From: Flavobacteriales bacterium 33_180_T64
GTDB lineage: Bacteria > Bacteroidota > Bacteroidia > Flavobacteriales > Flavobacteriaceae
Direction: 5' to 3'
Length of the DNA stretch: 64,000 nucleotides
Assembly: GCA_002162685.1 (NCBI GenBank)
Contig: MAAQ01000022.1
Span: 62,001-126,000, forward strand
The notes beneath the pieces were generated by a model. It was not told the DNA's origin. It did not search any database and saw nothing but the letters and a program-made list of their open reading frames with translations. Shown here piece by piece: positions 62,170 to 64,000 of the stretch. A program made the translations under genes and the position numbers. Positions within the stretch are counted from its first letter, which is position 1. Each line of letters opens with the position of its first letter.

Positions 62170-62177
62170 TACCTTTG
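62170..62177 (+). promoter_or_regulatory. -7 box of uvrA
   Basis: TACCTTTG matches TAnnTTTG exactly, 38 nt before the uvrA ATG. I see no SOS-box-like palindrome between it and the start. Confidence 0.6.
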
Positions 62178-62215
62178 CAACTTTGCTATCTAAATAAAAA
62201 GTTCCAAGTACATTT

Positions 62216-64000
62216 ATGAGTAAATTTGACAATGCCATTGAGGTTAAAGGTGCTAGAGTACATAACCTAAAAAATATTGATGTAACTATTCCACGTGAGC
62301 AACTTGTAGTTATTACAGGGCTATCTGGTAGTGGTAAATCATCACTAGCGTTTGATACTATCTATGCTGAAGGTCAACGTCGTTATATTGAAACATTTTC
62401 TGCTTATGCGCGTCAGTTTTTAGGAGGTTTAGAACGTCCTGATGTTGATAAAATTGATGGCCTTTCTCCTGTGATTGCTATTGAGCAAAAAACAACGAGT
62501 AAATCACCACGATCTACAGTTGGGACCATTACCGAAATTTATGATTTCTTACGACTCTTATTTGCTCGTGCAAGTGATGCCTATAGTTATAATACTGGTG
62601 AGCAAATGGTAAGTTATAATGATGAGCAAATTAAAGCTCTCATCATAAAAAGTTACACAGGAAAAAAGATTAATATCCTCTCTCCTGTTATTCGGTCTCG
62701 TAAAGGACATTATCGTGAATTATTTGAGCAAATTGCTAAACAAGGTTTTGTAAAAGTAAGAACCGATGGTGAAGTTCGTGATTTAGTAAAAGGGATGAAA
62801 CTAGATCGTTATAAAACTCACGATATAGAAATTGTTATCGATAGATTGAAAATTGATGATACTACTAATAATGACAAACGACTTTCTGAAACCATCAATA
62901 CAGCCATGTATCATGGTGATGATGTCCTTATGGTTTTAGATCATGACACCAACGAAACACGCTATTTTAGTCGTAATTTAATGTGTCCGTCTTCTGGAAT
63001 ATCGTATCCAAATCCAGAACCTAATAATTTCTCTTTCAACTCTCCAAAAGGCGCTTGTCAAACATGTAATGGGATTGGAACCTTATACCAAGTTAATGAA
63101 AAGAAAATTGTTCCTGATGAAACGATTTCTATAAAAGCTGGAGCATTAGCACCTCATGGTCCACAAAAAAACAGTTGGATTTTTAAACAATTAGAAACCA
63201 TTGCGCAACGCTTTGATTTTAGCTTAGCAGATGCTTTTAAGGACATACCTGCTGATGCGAAACAAATGATGATGTATGGTGGTAATGATAAATTTTCTGT
63301 AGAAAGTAAAACCTTAGGCGTTACTCGAGAATATAAAATTGATTTTGAAGGTGTCGCTAATTTTATTGAAAGTCAATACCAAAATGCCGAAACTACATCG
63401 CTTAAACGATGGGCGAAAGACTATATGGATAAAGTCTCTTGTCCTACATGCGAAGGCTCTAGATTAAGAAAAGAATCCCTTTATTTCAAAGTCAACGATT
63501 TAAATATAGCAGAATTAGCGCAAAAAGACATTGTTGATTTAGCCGAATGGTTTAAAGATTTACACAAACATTTAAGTGAAAAACAATTCAAAATTGCCGA
63601 GGAAATCATCAAAGAAATCAAAGCAAGATTACAGTTTTTATTAGATGTCGGCTTAAACTACTTATCATTAAATCGAAGCTCTAAATCGCTTTCTGGAGGA
63701 GAAGCACAACGTATTAGACTAGCCACTCAAATTGGCTCACAACTAGTAGGTGTGCTATATATTTTGGATGAGCCAAGTATAGGTTTACATCAACGTGATA
63801 ACGAAAAACTAATCAATTCTCTGGTAGCACTTCGTGATATTGGAAATTCGGTTATTGTTGTAGAGCATGACAAAGACATGATAGAACGTGCCGATTATGT
63901 GATAGATATTGGTCCGAAAGCAGGAAAATATGGTGGTGAAATTATTAGTATCGGTAATCCAAAAGAACTCCTAACGCATGACACTTTAACTGCAGATTAT
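62216..64000 (+). CDS. uvrA: Excinuclease ABC subunit A, 3' truncated by the window
   Basis: Starts at ATG 62216 and stays open to the window end, giving 595 residues of about 940. Signature pieces: [18 protein letters not shown], Walker A in [37 protein letters not shown], the insertion-domain region [20 protein letters not shown], a zinc-finger region [32 protein letters not shown], the second [11 protein letters not shown] motif, and the ABC signature [24 protein letters not shown] with Walker [14 protein letters not shown]. UvrA recognises DNA damage in nucleotide excision repair with UvrB. The first zinc-binding pair reads CPSS rather than CxxC, which I believe is usual for Bacteroidota. 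Confidence 0.97.
   Translation, partial: MSKFDNAIEVKGARVHNLKNIDVTIPREQLVVITGLSGSGKSSLAFDTIYAEGQRRYIETFSAYARQFLGGLERPDVDKIDGLSPVIAIEQKTTSKSPRSTVGTITEIYDFLRLLFARASDAYSYNTGEQMVSYNDEQIKALIIKSYTGKKINILSPVIRSRKGHYRELFEQIAKQGFVKVRTDGEVRDLVKGMKLDRYKTHDIEIVIDRLKIDDTTNNDKRLSETINTAMYHGDDVLMVLDHDTNETRYFSRNLMCPSSGISYPNPEPNNFSFNSPKGACQTCNGIGTLYQVNEKKIVPDETISIKAGALAPHGPQKNSWIFKQLETIAQRFDFSLADAFKDIPADAKQMMMYGGNDKFSVESKTLGVTREYKIDFEGVANFIESQYQNAETTSLKRWAKDYMDKVSCPTCEGSRLRKESLYFKVNDLNIAELAQKDIVDLAEWFKDLHKHLSEKQFKIAEEIIKEIKARLQFLLDVGLNYLSLNRSSKSLSGGEAQRIRLATQIGSQLVGVLYILDEPSIGLHQRDNEKLINSLVALRDIGNSVIVVEHDKDMIERADYVIDIGPKAGKYGGEIISIGNPKELLTHDTLTADY

Larger units (their letters stand above)
61687..62215. other. 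Intergenic region with an orphan T9SS domain and the uvrA promoter
   Basis: The stretch up to 61820 shows no gene. After it come the T9SS-domain relic (61824-62066), its terminator (62088-62119) and the -7 box of uvrA (62170-62177). Confidence 0.6.

Noticed and set aside
1-64000. CRISPR arrays, tRNA or rRNA genes
   Set aside because: No regularly spaced direct repeats with unique spacers, and no cloverleaf or ribosomal signatures, were recognised on either strand.

Overview
The window looks like the chromosome of a marine-type member of the Flavobacteriaceae (Bacteroidota). Several independent signs agree: very low G+C, type IX secretion (T9SS type A) C-terminal sorting domains on several large exported proteins, Bacteroidota-style -7 boxes (TAnnTTTG) instead of classic -10 boxes, little Shine-Dalgarno signal, and lineage-typical families (ASPIC/UnbV VCBS proteins, DUF4369-TlpA thioredoxins, TPR-CHAT proteins).

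Layout. 1-2.3 kb: 3' part of an ASPIC/UnbV FG-GAP surface protein. 2.7-18.3 kb: cell-surface block on the minus strand, with a T9SS-sorted protein, a 3,520-residue SpvB/TcdB/RHS giant, and a T9SS-sorted gene upstream of the giant in the same operon. 18.3-39.5 kb: accessory island, almost all minus strand. It holds small envelope proteins, many eroded genes (a secreted-protein paralogue, an OmpA fragment, a decayed araC copy, an internally deleted SDR), dispersed repeats, several alpha/beta hydrolases, a GH113-like protein, an AraC regulator, two DJ-1/PfpI proteins, a tautomerase, a DMT exporter, a Crp/Fnr regulator, a DUF2268 protease, a serine hydrolase and a membrane AraC regulator. 39.8-46.1 kb: compact module of a Cys-containing lipoprotein, an exported TPR-CHAT protease, a subtilisin lipoprotein and a divergent ECF sigma/anti-sigma pair. 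46.2 kb: eroded tyrosine-recombinase fragment beside mnmE. 46.5-64 kb: conserved chromosome (mnmE, TlpA-like protein, rhomboid, LpxL-like acyltransferase, class V aminotransferase, phosphoglucosamine mutase, acyltransferase 3, acpH, gamma-glutamyltransferase, a T9SS FnIII/CUB protein, an orphan T9SS domain, uvrA running off the end).

Two regulatory circuits stand out. (1) The Crp/Fnr gene at 35.2-35.8 kb and four other transcription units carry a palindrome close to TTGTCATAAGACAA, each exactly 22 nt upstream of a TAnnTTTG-like -7 box. That places the site near -41.5, as in class II CRP-type activation. The apparent regulon includes an EamA exporter, an alpha/beta hydrolase, a tautomerase (possibly with DJ-1 genes behind it) and a small envelope protein. 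(2) The subtilisin-CHAT operon and the Cys-containing lipoprotein share an ECF-like promoter, TTTGGGTAAT-N14-AATACTA, and the nearest candidate sigma factor is encoded divergently from the subtilisin. Because the anti-sigma has a periplasmic TPR domain and both proteases are exported, I infer a proteolysis-gated sigma circuit, loosely analogous to TPR-CHAT/RpoE modules of type III-E CRISPR loci but with no CRISPR component here. This is the best candidate for an undescribed system in the window.
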